Source: a virus. From it: DNA of 41,927 bases. Shown one piece after another: positions 21,928 through 31,385 of this stretch (position 1 is its first letter; the number at the start of each line of letters is the position of its first letter). The notes under the pieces are model-generated. The model made no database searches and was not told the DNA's origin. It worked only from the letters and a program-made list of their open reading frames with translations. The translations under genes and the position numbers were made by a program. The stretch lies in the IMG/VR virus record IMGVR_UViG_3300008050_000105, positions 1-41,927 of that record. One strand, given 5' to 3'.

Positions 21928-22857
21928 ATGGCATATGATGCTATAAATACCTCCATGGTGAAGCAGTACTCTGCGAATGTGCAGCATCTGCTCCAACAAA
22001 GAGGTTCAAGGCTTCGAGGGGCCGTAACCCTTGAAACAGGCAAGATCGGTGAAGAGGTCTTCATGGATCGTGTCGATGCTACCGATGCGGTAGAGGTCAC
22101 ATCCCGTCATGCGGATTCTCCGTTGATGGATGTCCCACATGATCGCAGACGGGTAACACCGAAAGATTATGACTGGGGTAAGCTTGTAGACAATCCCGAT
22201 AAATTGCGTCTAATTATGGACCCTACCAGTGCATACGTTGAATCGGCTGCAATGGCAATGGGACGTAAGATTGATGACATCATCCTTTCTGCTGCTCATG
22301 GAACTGCATATGGTTCTGGAACGAGTGCAGGTGCTGATGCCAATGAAGCAATTGTATGGCCTGCAGATGCAAGTCAGGATATTGCTGTTGATTTTCAGCA
22401 AGATGGGACTACAGGGACAAATAAGACCCTTACCGTCGATAAGCTCATCCGAGCACAACGCATACTTCAACAAAATGAAGCAGATGACTATGATGCAAGT
22501 GGACGTTCTCCACTTTTCATTGTTTGTTCATCGGCCCAGATTGAAGGCATGTTAAATGATGATAGTTACAAAAACCGTGATTATTCACCTCTGTATGCTC
22601 TGTATACAGGTGATGTGGATCATTTCATGGGATTCAACTTCATCAGAACTGAAAAAACCACTGTCGCAAGCAGTGTGGAAGATGTTTTATGCTTCCATCG
22701 TGCTGGACTTGGACTCTGCATCTGGGAAGACATTGTTGCCCGTGTAGATGAACGTCCTGACAAACGGTTCAGCCAGTACATCTACTTTCGGATGACGATG
22801 GGTGCTACACGTTTAGAAGAAAAGCGTGTTCTCAAAATCAAATGTGCAAACGCTTAA
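21928..22857 (+). CDS. Major capsid protein
   Basis: A 309-aa protein between scaffold and decoration genes. The pattern (MVKQYSANVQHLLQQRGSRL, HDRRRVTPKDYDWGKLVDNPDKLRL, GRKIDDIILSAAHG) matches the major capsid of BPP-1 and similar podoviruses, which has an HK97-type fold. There is no N-terminal propeptide or protease, so the protein is probably not cleaved. The long structured leader and good ribosome site fit high expression. Confidence 0.85.
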   Translation: MAYDAINTSMVKQYSANVQHLLQQRGSRLRGAVTLETGKIGEEVFMDRVDATDAVEVTSRHADSPLMDVPHDRRRVTPKDYDWGKLVDNPDKLRLIMDPTSAYVESAAMAMGRKIDDIILSAAHGTAYGSGTSAGADANEAIVWPADASQDIAVDFQQDGTTGTNKTLTVDKLIRAQRILQQNEADDYDASGRSPLFIVCSSAQIEGMLNDDSYKNRDYSPLYALYTGDVDHFMGFNFIRTEKTTVASSVEDVLCFHRAGLGLCIWEDIVARVDERPDKRFSQYIYFRMTMGATRLEEKRVLKIKCANA

Positions 22858-22872
22858 TCTGAAAGGAAAATT

Positions 22873-23370
22873 ATGGCTGCAATAACTGCAGGAACTACCC
22901 CAGCATTCTATGCAACGAATATGGGGAATACCGCACAAAGCGGAAATGCCAAACCTGTTATGCGGAATGTCGCAGATATAGGTGGGCGTATGCGTGTAGC
23001 CTATGACACATTTGTTATAGGTACTACTGGAACATGGGCACTCAATGGATTGGTACCCGTTGCTGTGCTCCCCAAAATGGCGAAAGTCTGGGATATTAAG
23101 GTGTATCAATCAGCATCTTTGGGAGCCAGTAAGAAAATATCAGTAGGTTATTTGCCTACAGATGGAACTACTGCTGGAGATGATGTGAAATTCCAGGCAG
23201 CAACTGCTGCTTCTACTGCAACACAATGGATCTTTACTGGAGTCATTGCCACAGGTGCAGTAGGTTACGCTCTTCCTGCAGAGTCCTGGATCACTCTGCA
23301 TCATACATTGGGATCAGGTGCTGCTGCTGCTGGAACTATCCAGAGCATCATTACCTACACAATCGACTAA
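22873..23370 (+). CDS. Putative capsid decoration (cement) protein
   Basis: A 165-aa Ala/Gly/Thr-rich beta-type protein (RMRVAYDTFVIGTTGTWALNG, VWDIKVYQSASLGASKKISVGYL) immediately after the capsid gene with GAAAGGA as ribosome site. In related podoviruses this slot holds a cement or head-stabilising protein. Sequence alone does not name the family; a structural role is likely from position and composition. Confidence 0.65.
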   Translation: MAAITAGTTPAFYATNMGNTAQSGNAKPVMRNVADIGGRMRVAYDTFVIGTTGTWALNGLVPVAVLPKMAKVWDIKVYQSASLGASKKISVGYLPTDGTTAGDDVKFQAATAASTATQWIFTGVIATGAVGYALPAESWITLHHTLGSGAAAAGTIQSIITYTID

Positions 23371-23379
23371 GGAGGCTAA

Positions 23380-23997
23380 ATGGCGGGTGCTGTTGATATT
23401 TGCAATATTGCGTTGACCAATCTTGGTGAACAAAAGATTGTTTCTCTTGATGAGAATAATGAACGTGCCCGTCTAAGCAAACTTAGGTTTGATGACGTAC
23501 GGGATACCGTGCTGCGACTCCATCCGTGGAATTGTGTCACGGCCCGTACTATCCTAAACAGAGACACAGATACTCCTGCATGGGGGTATACCTACCAGTA
23601 TTCACTACCCAGTGACTGCATCAGAGTCCTTGCAATCCATGATGCAACTATTGCATATAGGATAGAAGGATCAAAACTCCATACAGATTCAGGAACCATA
23701 AAACTGAAGTATATTCAAAGACCTTCTGATTTGACGGTTCTTGATGCAAATGTAGTCAATCTCATTGGGATTCGACTTGCATGGGAGTTGGCAGAACCTC
23801 TAACTGCCAAAACTGCTCTTAAAACTGAAATGTGGCAGAAGTTCACATTAGAGTTGGCAACCACCAGAAGTATGGATGCCACAGAAGGGACACCAGAATA
23901 TTTTCATGGTTCAACATGGTTGGATGGAAGAATGGGTGCATTCACTGATCCATGGAAACCTATTGATGCACCTGCAGAAGGTTATTCTAAAATCTGA
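23380..23997 (+). CDS. Tail tubular protein A, T7 gp11-like
   Basis: A 205-aa protein of the gp11 gatekeeper family. Typical pattern: VDICNIALTNLGEQKIVSLDENNERA, then DVRDTVLRLHPWNC and YTYQYSLPSDCIRVL. It forms the ring below the portal and connects to the nozzle. T7 gp11 is 196 aa. GGAGG lies just upstream. It overlaps the next gene by 1 nt (TGATG). Confidence 0.88.
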   Translation: MAGAVDICNIALTNLGEQKIVSLDENNERARLSKLRFDDVRDTVLRLHPWNCVTARTILNRDTDTPAWGYTYQYSLPSDCIRVLAIHDATIAYRIEGSKLHTDSGTIKLKYIQRPSDLTVLDANVVNLIGIRLAWELAEPLTAKTALKTEMWQKFTLELATTRSMDATEGTPEYFHGSTWLDGRMGAFTDPWKPIDAPAEGYSKI

Positions 23998-26900
23998 TGG
24001 CAACTAAGTATCGGGTTCAGAACAGTTTTGCAGCAGGAGAACTGTCACCCAAGATGCATGGTCGGTATGACACCGAACTGTACAAACAGGGGACTAAACA
24101 GATGAAGAATTTTGTTCCTCTTCTTCAAGGTCCTGCAAAGAGAAGACCTGGAACCTATTATGCTGCTGATGCCACAACAAACACTTCAGAGGGTTCAAGA
24201 TTGATTCCTTTCCATTTTGGAGAATCAGATAGTTATGTTTTAGAATTCAGTAATAACAAGATCCGATTCTTCACTCAGAATGGTCAGTTGAAAGAGTCTG
24301 GTTCTGTAGCATCAATAGCAATTGCGGGAGGTACTGGATATACGGCAGGGACTCTAACTGCAACAGGAGGAGGTGGAGTTGACGATTCCAACGAATTCGC
24401 AGGAACTTATGGTATTAATGGGATCGCTATGACCCCCAGTGTAAGCACCCCACCCTCTGTTGATACGATTGTCCATGGCAGTGATCATGACGAAGGAACC
24501 TACGATGGGGTTTCCTTAACTGGTGGAACAGGAACTGGAGCAAAAGGCACGGTTCATGTTGATTCTTCGGGTGAAGTTTTCCTTGTGATCGTCACGGATG
24601 CAGGATCTGGTTATGTGGTTAATGACACTTTAACGATCTCAAAAGACACCATTGGAGGTGCTGCAGATGCGACTTGTGATGTTGCAACTATTATCAATAT
24701 GGGAGCTGCAACTATAACAAATCCTGGGAAAGGTTTTACTTCTGCTCCTACGATAGTAATAACAGAAGGATCTGGTTCTTCAGGGACAGGAGCGACTGCA
24801 ACTGCTACTTTGGGTAGTGACAATGATAACCCTTATGAACTAACAACGACTATTTCAGAAGCACAGACCAAGACCTTTGATTTCACACAATCTGCAGATG
24901 TAATCTATATTGTTCATCCTGATTTCCAACCTAAAAAACTAGCTAGAACCATTGATGCAACAAATGTATTAAGAGCAGCAGATGATACAGTATGGACCCT
25001 AAGTGATGTTGATTTTGAAGATGGTCCATGGGATGAAGTCAATACGGATAATGCCAAATTAGTCAAGGTTACGGCAGTAACAGGAAGTGATTATGCTTGG
25101 ACAGCAGTAGACGGAGTTGGTGTAGACACAACCCAGAACCGATTTACTCTTTATGGTCATGGTCTAATGAATGGGATGAAGATTCAGTTCCCTACAGGAA
25201 CAGGTCTAAGCCAAGGGAACCTAGTAACTGCAGATTCTACTTCTGAGTCTGAAACATTATTCCCCACACTTGCTACAGAATATTTTGTTGTAAATGCACA
25301 ATCATCTTCTTTCCAGATTGCTACAGAAGCAGGTGGCTCTCCAATAGAGTTTAAACTTTCCAAGCTGAATAATCTTAGGATTGACTCGGTTACTATCACA
25401 GAAGGAGGAACAGGATATGGTGCTGATGTAGCTCACGGAGATTCTACTGGAAATAAATTAACTGCTACTAGCACTACTGGAGGCTCTGGGTTTGCTGCGA
25501 CTTTTGAAACAAATTCCTCTGGTACAATTGATGGGACAATTAATATTAGTAACAATGGGCGAAATTATGGAAATGCAACTATTGACATTGTAGATGCATC
25601 AGGAACAGGTGCGAAGTTAACGCCCGTTATAGGAGATGCATCAGTCGTTGAATGGACAGGTAAGTTAGATCTTGAAAAGAAAGTCATTGCAAAAGATAAG
25701 GTCTGTACTATTACAGCGTCTGGACACTCTTTTGATGCTGAAGATACTGAACGTCTTATCAGAGTCAATGTATTTGCAGGATCAGAAGCAGAAAAAACCA
25801 AGGGTATACGTTGGGCATGGTTTAAAATAACAGCAGTGGCAGGAGGACTCGGATCAATTACTGCAACATCTCAAGGTGAAGTAGGTATTGTTGATGTCGA
25901 TACTCGTGAATGGAGGATGGGTATTCTGGGAGGGGATAATGAGTGGCCTAGTTGTATTCAAATCCATCAACAACGTCTTGTAGTAGGTTCTTCGACCCAA
26001 TATCCCACTACAGTTTGGTTATCAGAAGCAGGGGATTTCCATAGTTTTGCTCCTGATAGCAAGATTGGTATCTCTACAGGTGCATCTGATTCCATTGGTC
26101 AAACGATCATGGGAGAGCAGATTCTAGATAGTAATGCTATCAGTCTGACCATTGATTCGGATACTGTAGATGAAATCTATTGGATTGCTGAAGGAAAGAA
26201 ACTCTCACTAGGTACTTCTGGAGGTGTCTTCAATCTCTATGGTTCAGAGAATAACTACACTATTACTCCTACCAACTTCTCTATCATACGTGATACATCC
26301 TGGGAAGCAGCAGATGTTAAGCCTGTAAGGATTGGTAATGCCATGATCTATGTACAGTTTAACAAACGGAAACTCCGTCTGCTTACATTCAGTGGAGAAG
26401 ATGTCCAATATGAGTCCAGAGAGATCTCATATCAGGCAGATGAACTGGTAGGTAAAGAAATGAAAGAGATTGTCTATCAGAAACAACCTCATTCCTTGAC
26501 ATGGTGCCGTATGGAAGATGGGACTCTTGCATCCATGTCTTTTGAGGACACATTAGAAGTAGTAGGATGGGGTCAACATGAAATAGCAGGAGTCAATGGA
26601 ACTGAAACCGCTGGTGTTTGGAGTATTCAGCATGGCGAAGTTGAATCAATGGCAGTCATTCCTGGAGGAGGACGGGATCAATTATGGATGATTGTTAGAA
26701 GAAATATAAATGGTGGCTTTGTCAGATATGTCGAATTCCTTGAAAAGTTCTATGAACCTACTGAAACGACACAGGATCTTGCACATTTTGTAGATTGTGG
26801 GCTTTATAAGACTGATTCTTCAGAATTCACTACTGCAAACTACCTGCATCTGAAAGCTGAAGAACTAAGAATCCTTGGAGATGGAGCAGTACAACCCAAT

Positions 26901-27308
26901 GCAACAGTTAATTCTTCATCAGGAGTTCTGACAATAAATACAGCAGTTACAAAACTGGTTGCAGGACTACCTTATAACTCAGAATTGACCTGTCTGACTC
27001 CTAAACAGGCTGTAGACGGAAGTTTATTTGTAGTTGGTAGGGATAGGGTGGTAAAGGCTCATCTTCTCTTACACGATACTCTAGGCGTTAAAATAGGACT
27101 ATTCGGCCAAGATGATGATGACCTGGAAGAATTCATTTTCCGCTTAACACAGGATGATTTGAATACGATGGTTCCTTTATTTACAGGTAATAAAACAGCA
27201 AATATCTTGAGCAGATCCTTGGATGAGGAACAAATCAAGATTCTATGCGATCAGCCTTTTCCAATGACGCTGGTTGCTCTTGTTTCTGAACATGAAATGA
27301 ACGTCTGA
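23997..27308 (+). CDS. Tail tubular protein B (nozzle), T7 gp12-like, with beta-repeat insertions
   Basis: An 1103-aa nozzle protein. The N terminus (VQNSFAAGELSPKMHGRYD, MKNFVPLLQGPAKRRPGTYY) is diagnostic, and the C-terminal half contains ILGGDNEWPSCIQIHQQRLV. T7 gp12 is 794 aa; the extra length comes from inserted Gly/Thr-rich repeats at about 105-275 and 460-545 (GGTGYTAG, GSGYVVND, GKGFTSAPTIVITEG, GGTGYGAD). An intervening module reads LYGHGLMNGMKIQFPTGTGL. Such insertions would project from the nozzle and may contact fibres or the cell surface. It abuts the internal virion genes. Confidence 0.88.
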   Translation: MATKYRVQNSFAAGELSPKMHGRYDTELYKQGTKQMKNFVPLLQGPAKRRPGTYYAADATTNTSEGSRLIPFHFGESDSYVLEFSNNKIRFFTQNGQLKESGSVASIAIAGGTGYTAGTLTATGGGGVDDSNEFAGTYGINGIAMTPSVSTPPSVDTIVHGSDHDEGTYDGVSLTGGTGTGAKGTVHVDSSGEVFLVIVTDAGSGYVVNDTLTISKDTIGGAADATCDVATIINMGAATITNPGKGFTSAPTIVITEGSGSSGTGATATATLGSDNDNPYELTTTISEAQTKTFDFTQSADVIYIVHPDFQPKKLARTIDATNVLRAADDTVWTLSDVDFEDGPWDEVNTDNAKLVKVTAVTGSDYAWTAVDGVGVDTTQNRFTLYGHGLMNGMKIQFPTGTGLSQGNLVTADSTSESETLFPTLATEYFVVNAQSSSFQIATEAGGSPIEFKLSKLNNLRIDSVTITEGGTGYGADVAHGDSTGNKLTATSTTGGSGFAATFETNSSGTIDGTINISNNGRNYGNATIDIVDASGTGAKLTPVIGDASVVEWTGKLDLEKKVIAKDKVCTITASGHSFDAEDTERLIRVNVFAGSEAEKTKGIRWAWFKITAVAGGLGSITATSQGEVGIVDVDTREWRMGILGGDNEWPSCIQIHQQRLVVGSSTQYPTTVWLSEAGDFHSFAPDSKIGISTGASDSIGQTIMGEQILDSNAISLTIDSDTVDEIYWIAEGKKLSLGTSGGVFNLYGSENNYTITPTNFSIIRDTSWEAADVKPVRIGNAMIYVQFNKRKLRLLTFSGEDVQYESREISYQADELVGKEMKEIVYQKQPHSLTWCRMEDGTLASMSFEDTLEVVGWGQHEIAGVNGTETAGVWSIQHGEVESMAVIPGGGRDQLWMIVRRNINGGFVRYVEFLEKFYEPTETTQDLAHFVDCGLYKTDSSEFTTANYLHLKAEELRILGDGAVQPNATVNSSSGVLTINTAVTKLVAGLPYNSELTCLTPKQAVDGSLFVVGRDRVVKAHLLLHDTLGVKIGLFGQDDDDLEEFIFRLTQDDLNTMVPLFTGNKTANILSRSLDEEQIKILCDQPFPMTLVALVSEHEMNV

Positions 27309-27309
27309 T

Positions 27310-27876
27310 ATGGCAGCTTGGTGGTTAGGTGCAGCAGCTTTTGCTCAATTTGCTTCAGGAGTAGGCAAAGCTAATGCTATTAAAAGAAGTTCTTATGCAG
27401 AAGCAGATGTCGATGAAGCATATGCTGATGCAATCCTTAGAAACCACTTCAGTAATGTCCAAAGACAACGTGATAACCTTTACGACTTTACTACAAAAAG
27501 AATGGATCAGGGTGGTCAACAGTTGGCGTTGGCTGCTAGAGCAGGTGATCAGGCAGTTGGTAAAGTCAGAACTGCAACAACATCTTCGGGAGCCATCTCT
27601 GAGATGGGTACTACCCAGGATGTGCAGGTCGAACAAGCCTTTGATGCATGGTACAACCAACAACAGGTTGCTATGTCTACTCAAACAGATGTTGAATCTG
27701 CAACTAGAGGTTACAACCAATGGATGGAAGCAGACTATGAACAAACCATGATGTCCTATAATAACCTTTATGCATCGGCTAGAGCTAAACGATCAGGTGC
27801 TGACGATATGTGGGGTGCTAATATATTCTCATCATTAGCTAATGCAGGTGGAACCTACGCAGCAGGAAAAGCATGA
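27310..27876 (+). CDS. Internal virion protein, T7 gp14-like
   Basis: A 188-aa protein with an Ala/Gly-rich hydrophobic N terminus (AAWWLGAAAFAQFASGVGKA) and C terminus (SSLANAGGTYAAGKA) around a helical, Gln/Ala-rich core. Size and position after the nozzle gene match T7 gp14 (196 aa), which is ejected to form the outer-membrane part of the DNA translocation channel. It overlaps the next gene by 4 nt (ATGA). Confidence 0.72.
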   Translation: MAAWWLGAAAFAQFASGVGKANAIKRSSYAEADVDEAYADAILRNHFSNVQRQRDNLYDFTTKRMDQGGQQLALAARAGDQAVGKVRTATTSSGAISEMGTTQDVQVEQAFDAWYNQQQVAMSTQTDVESATRGYNQWMEADYEQTMMSYNNLYASARAKRSGADDMWGANIFSSLANAGGTYAAGKA

Positions 27877-30800
27877 TTATTCCAAGACAGTATTTTAATC
27901 AGCAGACTCCTCAAGCACAGATGCAACAGGCTCCTATGACTCAGGCTCCTCAAAGAGGAACTGCAAATACAGGCCGTGCAAAAGCAGAAGAGTCTCTCTT
28001 TGAAAGCATGGAAGGACTCTTTGCAAAGCTTGGAGGGGTTGCTGCAAAGGTGGAGAAGTCCAATCGTGAAATGGAATTCCAAGAGCACAAACAAATCCAA
28101 AGCGAACAAACAGACAGAGAATTAGATGATTTCAGAGAACAAGTCTTACCATCATGGGAAATAACAAAACTAAATGCGAATTCTGTAATAGATTATTTTA
28201 AAGAAGGGGAAAAAGGACCACAATGGGGCACAGCCCAAAAATTATCAAGTGATGACAAGACCAATCGTAGATTACAAGTAGAGTTAAAAGCTCAACGTCA
28301 ACAGGCAATTAGGATTGCTGTTTCAGCAATGAATACTGAACGTAATGATAGAGCAGTTGCATTGATGACAGATGGAGTTACGGCCTTGTCGCAAAAATAT
28401 GCAGCTAAACTTTTCCAAGGAGGAGATGGTGATCCAGAAGGTTTTATTGTAGCTTTTAACAAAGAGTTTGAATGGATTAAAAAAGATGGGTTTTTAGGTA
28501 AAGATCGATATAACACGGAACTTAGCAGGATAAGAGCATATTTTTCCCAAATAAGAGCAACTCGGGATTTTGGGATGTTTCCAGATAAGATGTCTGAGTT
28601 GACATGGAAAGAAGTAGTAAATAAATATACGGATGCAGCAGGGATTGGTCCAAGTATGGAACATTTATTCCCGTTATGGCAAGCAAATGTAAATGCCAAA
28701 AAAACAAATGCTTATGTTGATTTGAAAGGTTATATACAAGATCCGTCTGTACGCCCATTTACAAGTAAAGAAATGATGGAAATAGGTCAACCTCTATGGG
28801 ATTCAGTAAAATCAGAACATAAAACGGATTTAAAACGTCTGCAAAAGCAAAAAGAGAATTCATGGGACTTCCAAAAGACCCTTCTTTATTTACGTGCTGA
28901 TATAAACAATCCTAAAGCAGGGCAATTCGCAGCATTAGTAACATTGGATGTCAGGTCAAATTATTCAGGAGATGGTAAATACACATGGCGACCAAATGCT
29001 AAAAATATAACAAAATGGTATCCAATACCTGAACAAGCTCAACAGGTCATGACACTTGTAAAACAATATATAGATTCAAAAGAATCTAGTATTCAAAAGC
29101 AGGGGGTAATTGACTCAGAGAAAATTATCAACAAAATTAATGATAATAAAATACCAATTGACGAAATTCAAAATGAATTAGATGCAAATATCGGTATCGG
29201 AGACAAAGGACGAATTCAACTGCAAGGTTTTATTGATCAACGCAAAAGATTAGACACAGAAAGTAGAGCAGAGCGTATAATAAAACAAAATCTAAATTCT
29301 GAAGAAAAAAAACAGACTTTTATTACTAATTATAATGCGGTTATGGAAGGGGGTTCCCCAAAAGAAGGAGTACAACCTCAAAATGATCAACAAAAAGCAA
29401 TTCTAAATGCAGATCTAAATACTGTGAGTGATTTATATCGCATGGCTAAAGGTGATGCTAGGGCATTAGTTCAAGCAGGTGATGAGGCTGATATACGTCT
29501 TGGGTTATCTAAAGTTAGGTCAACAGTTGATTTAGATAAAATGCTCGGTACTTTAAAGGGCCGAACAGATCTTGATCCTACATTTAAGAAAAATCAGTTA
29601 GCTATACTGCATGGAGCAAGAGAAAATTATGAAAAAATAGAAAAAGTAGAAACAGATCGGAAAACTAATATAAGGCAAGCAAATGTTTCATTAGGTTTAG
29701 GAAATAAAATCAAAACCAGCCAAGATCCTGAAACCTTACTTACAGATGAAGAAATAAAAGATGCCGATATCACTGATAATCAGAGACTCTATCTTACAGG
29801 AATACGTGATCTTAAAAAGATACAATTAGAAACGCAGGATAAAGGAGATGCAGATAGTCTAGAAGCAGCAATCCTTATAGGAAAAGCAATCAAATCAGAA
29901 AAGCCTTCGGATGCAAGGAACTTGATCCAAACTGCCAAAGCAAAGATTAAAGACCAAATAGTACTTCAAAATCTGGAAAACAAACTGTTGGAGTTAGAAA
30001 AAGGATTGAGATTAAATAAAGAGGATGAAGAGAGAAGAATAAAAGAAAAAGATCAGTCTGTATTATATGCAGATCTTGATAGACAGATTCAAACGAAGTC
30101 GTCAGACCAAGATCTAGCGTCTCTGTCTACTGAAATTAATCAGTTAGTAGAAGAAGTAAATCCACTGCAAAAAATTGCACTAGAATTACGTCTTGAATTA
30201 AAAAAAGAGGCGGTCAAGTCACAAAAGAGCACAAAAGAGGCTAAATATGATAATGAACAAGATCGTGCTGACGATGCTCGTGTAAGGGAACAAATAGATA
30301 ACCATGTCCAAAAGAATGATCCTTCTAAATCTTTAAAACCAATAATTGATGAACTCTTTAATAAAGAGAAGGTAACCCAACGATTTCCAGAAGGAGAACC
30401 TGCATGGTATATCAATCTTCGTTCACATGCGACCCAATCAAGAACATTTCTTAGAAAAGGAGAACAAAAACGAGGACTAATAAAATATGTACGTAAAAAC
30501 TGGAAAGAATATCTAGGGATGACAGAAACACAAAAAAAAGCAAAATGGAATTTATTATTTGATTTTGATAAAGCTGATACTTATGCGTCTAAATTAAAAG
30601 ATCAACATACCCCTGACCCTTATGACAGTGCAAAACTAACATATGATTTAGATGCTTATACTAATTATCTTCGTAATCAGATATATAATCCCAATACAAA
30701 TCTTACTAATCCATTAAATGTTCCTGATCATGAAGGACGTTCATTAGGAGAAAGATTAGGTAGTTTCCGATCTCCATTTGACAAACTTAAAAGTTGGCAG

Positions 30801-31385
30801 GAACGTATTCGGTTGAATATCGAATCTGTTGTACGGATGATAGAACCTAAACCCATAGAAGATGCTATAAATGCTTTAAGCAAAGAAGTAAGTAAAGATA
30901 TGCATAAAGAGAAACTGTTTAAAGTATATTCAGATATAGCAACTGAAAGATTAGAGGATGTGAGAAAAGATCCTGGTGGAACCGAAGCTGATGATATTAT
31001 TAATGCTAAAGAGACTGGAGAAGTAATAAATACTAATTTTGCTGATTCATCAAAATGGAGACAAATAGATTATGTGCATGATGGAGATACACTTTTTGTC
31101 GATGGAGTAAAATTCAGATTAGGAAATGTTGATACAAAAGAACTGGGAAGACCCGACCAAGCAGGAGAAGCGACAAGAGATGCACTTAAGGATTATTTAA
31201 AAAATCGTAAAGTAAGAATGGAAGTCTATGGAACTGGAGAATTCGGTAGACCACTAGTATATATCTTTACCGATGATGGATTGATGCTAAATAAATGGTT
31301 GATTGATCATGGTCACTCGGAATTTATTGGTGGATTTGGTGGTGGGAAATATCAAAACCGGTTAAGTAGTGAGTATGCACAATGA
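27873..31385 (+). CDS. Internal virion protein with C-terminal staphylococcal-nuclease domain
   Basis: A 1170-aa protein in the gp15-like slot. Residues 1 to about 1040 are highly charged and helical, with a Gln-rich N terminus. Residues 1062-1165 form an SNase (thermonuclease) domain: DGDTLFVDG (D1072), FRLGNVDTKE (R1082, D1087, E1090) and GEFGRPLVYIF (R1126). These match D21, R35, D40, E43 and R87 of S. aureus nuclease in identity and order, and R-to-D-to-E spacing is exact. The domain should be a Ca-dependent DNA/RNA nuclease, probably carried in the virion and ejected. No lytic transglycosylase domain is visible. Overlaps of 4 nt join it to both neighbours. Placement among ejection proteins is confident; delivery of the nuclease is inference. 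Confidence 0.82.
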   Translation: MIIPRQYFNQQTPQAQMQQAPMTQAPQRGTANTGRAKAEESLFESMEGLFAKLGGVAAKVEKSNREMEFQEHKQIQSEQTDRELDDFREQVLPSWEITKLNANSVIDYFKEGEKGPQWGTAQKLSSDDKTNRRLQVELKAQRQQAIRIAVSAMNTERNDRAVALMTDGVTALSQKYAAKLFQGGDGDPEGFIVAFNKEFEWIKKDGFLGKDRYNTELSRIRAYFSQIRATRDFGMFPDKMSELTWKEVVNKYTDAAGIGPSMEHLFPLWQANVNAKKTNAYVDLKGYIQDPSVRPFTSKEMMEIGQPLWDSVKSEHKTDLKRLQKQKENSWDFQKTLLYLRADINNPKAGQFAALVTLDVRSNYSGDGKYTWRPNAKNITKWYPIPEQAQQVMTLVKQYIDSKESSIQKQGVIDSEKIINKINDNKIPIDEIQNELDANIGIGDKGRIQLQGFIDQRKRLDTESRAERIIKQNLNSEEKKQTFITNYNAVMEGGSPKEGVQPQNDQQKAILNADLNTVSDLYRMAKGDARALVQAGDEADIRLGLSKVRSTVDLDKMLGTLKGRTDLDPTFKKNQLAILHGARENYEKIEKVETDRKTNIRQANVSLGLGNKIKTSQDPETLLTDEEIKDADITDNQRLYLTGIRDLKKIQLETQDKGDADSLEAAILIGKAIKSEKPSDARNLIQTAKAKIKDQIVLQNLENKLLELEKGLRLNKEDEERRIKEKDQSVLYADLDRQIQTKSSDQDLASLSTEINQLVEEVNPLQKIALELRLELKKEAVKSQKSTKEAKYDNEQDRADDARVREQIDNHVQKNDPSKSLKPIIDELFNKEKVTQRFPEGEPAWYINLRSHATQSRTFLRKGEQKRGLIKYVRKNWKEYLGMTETQKKAKWNLLFDFDKADTYASKLKDQHTPDPYDSAKLTYDLDAYTNYLRNQIYNPNTNLTNPLNVPDHEGRSLGERLGSFRSPFDKLKSWQERIRLNIESVVRMIEPKPIEDAINALSKEVSKDMHKEKLFKVYSDIATERLEDVRKDPGGTEADDIINAKETGEVINTNFADSSKWRQIDYVHDGDTLFVDGVKFRLGNVDTKELGRPDQAGEATRDALKDYLKNRKVRMEVYGTGEFGRPLVYIFTDDGLMLNKWLIDHGHSEFIGGFGGGKYQNRLSSEYAQ

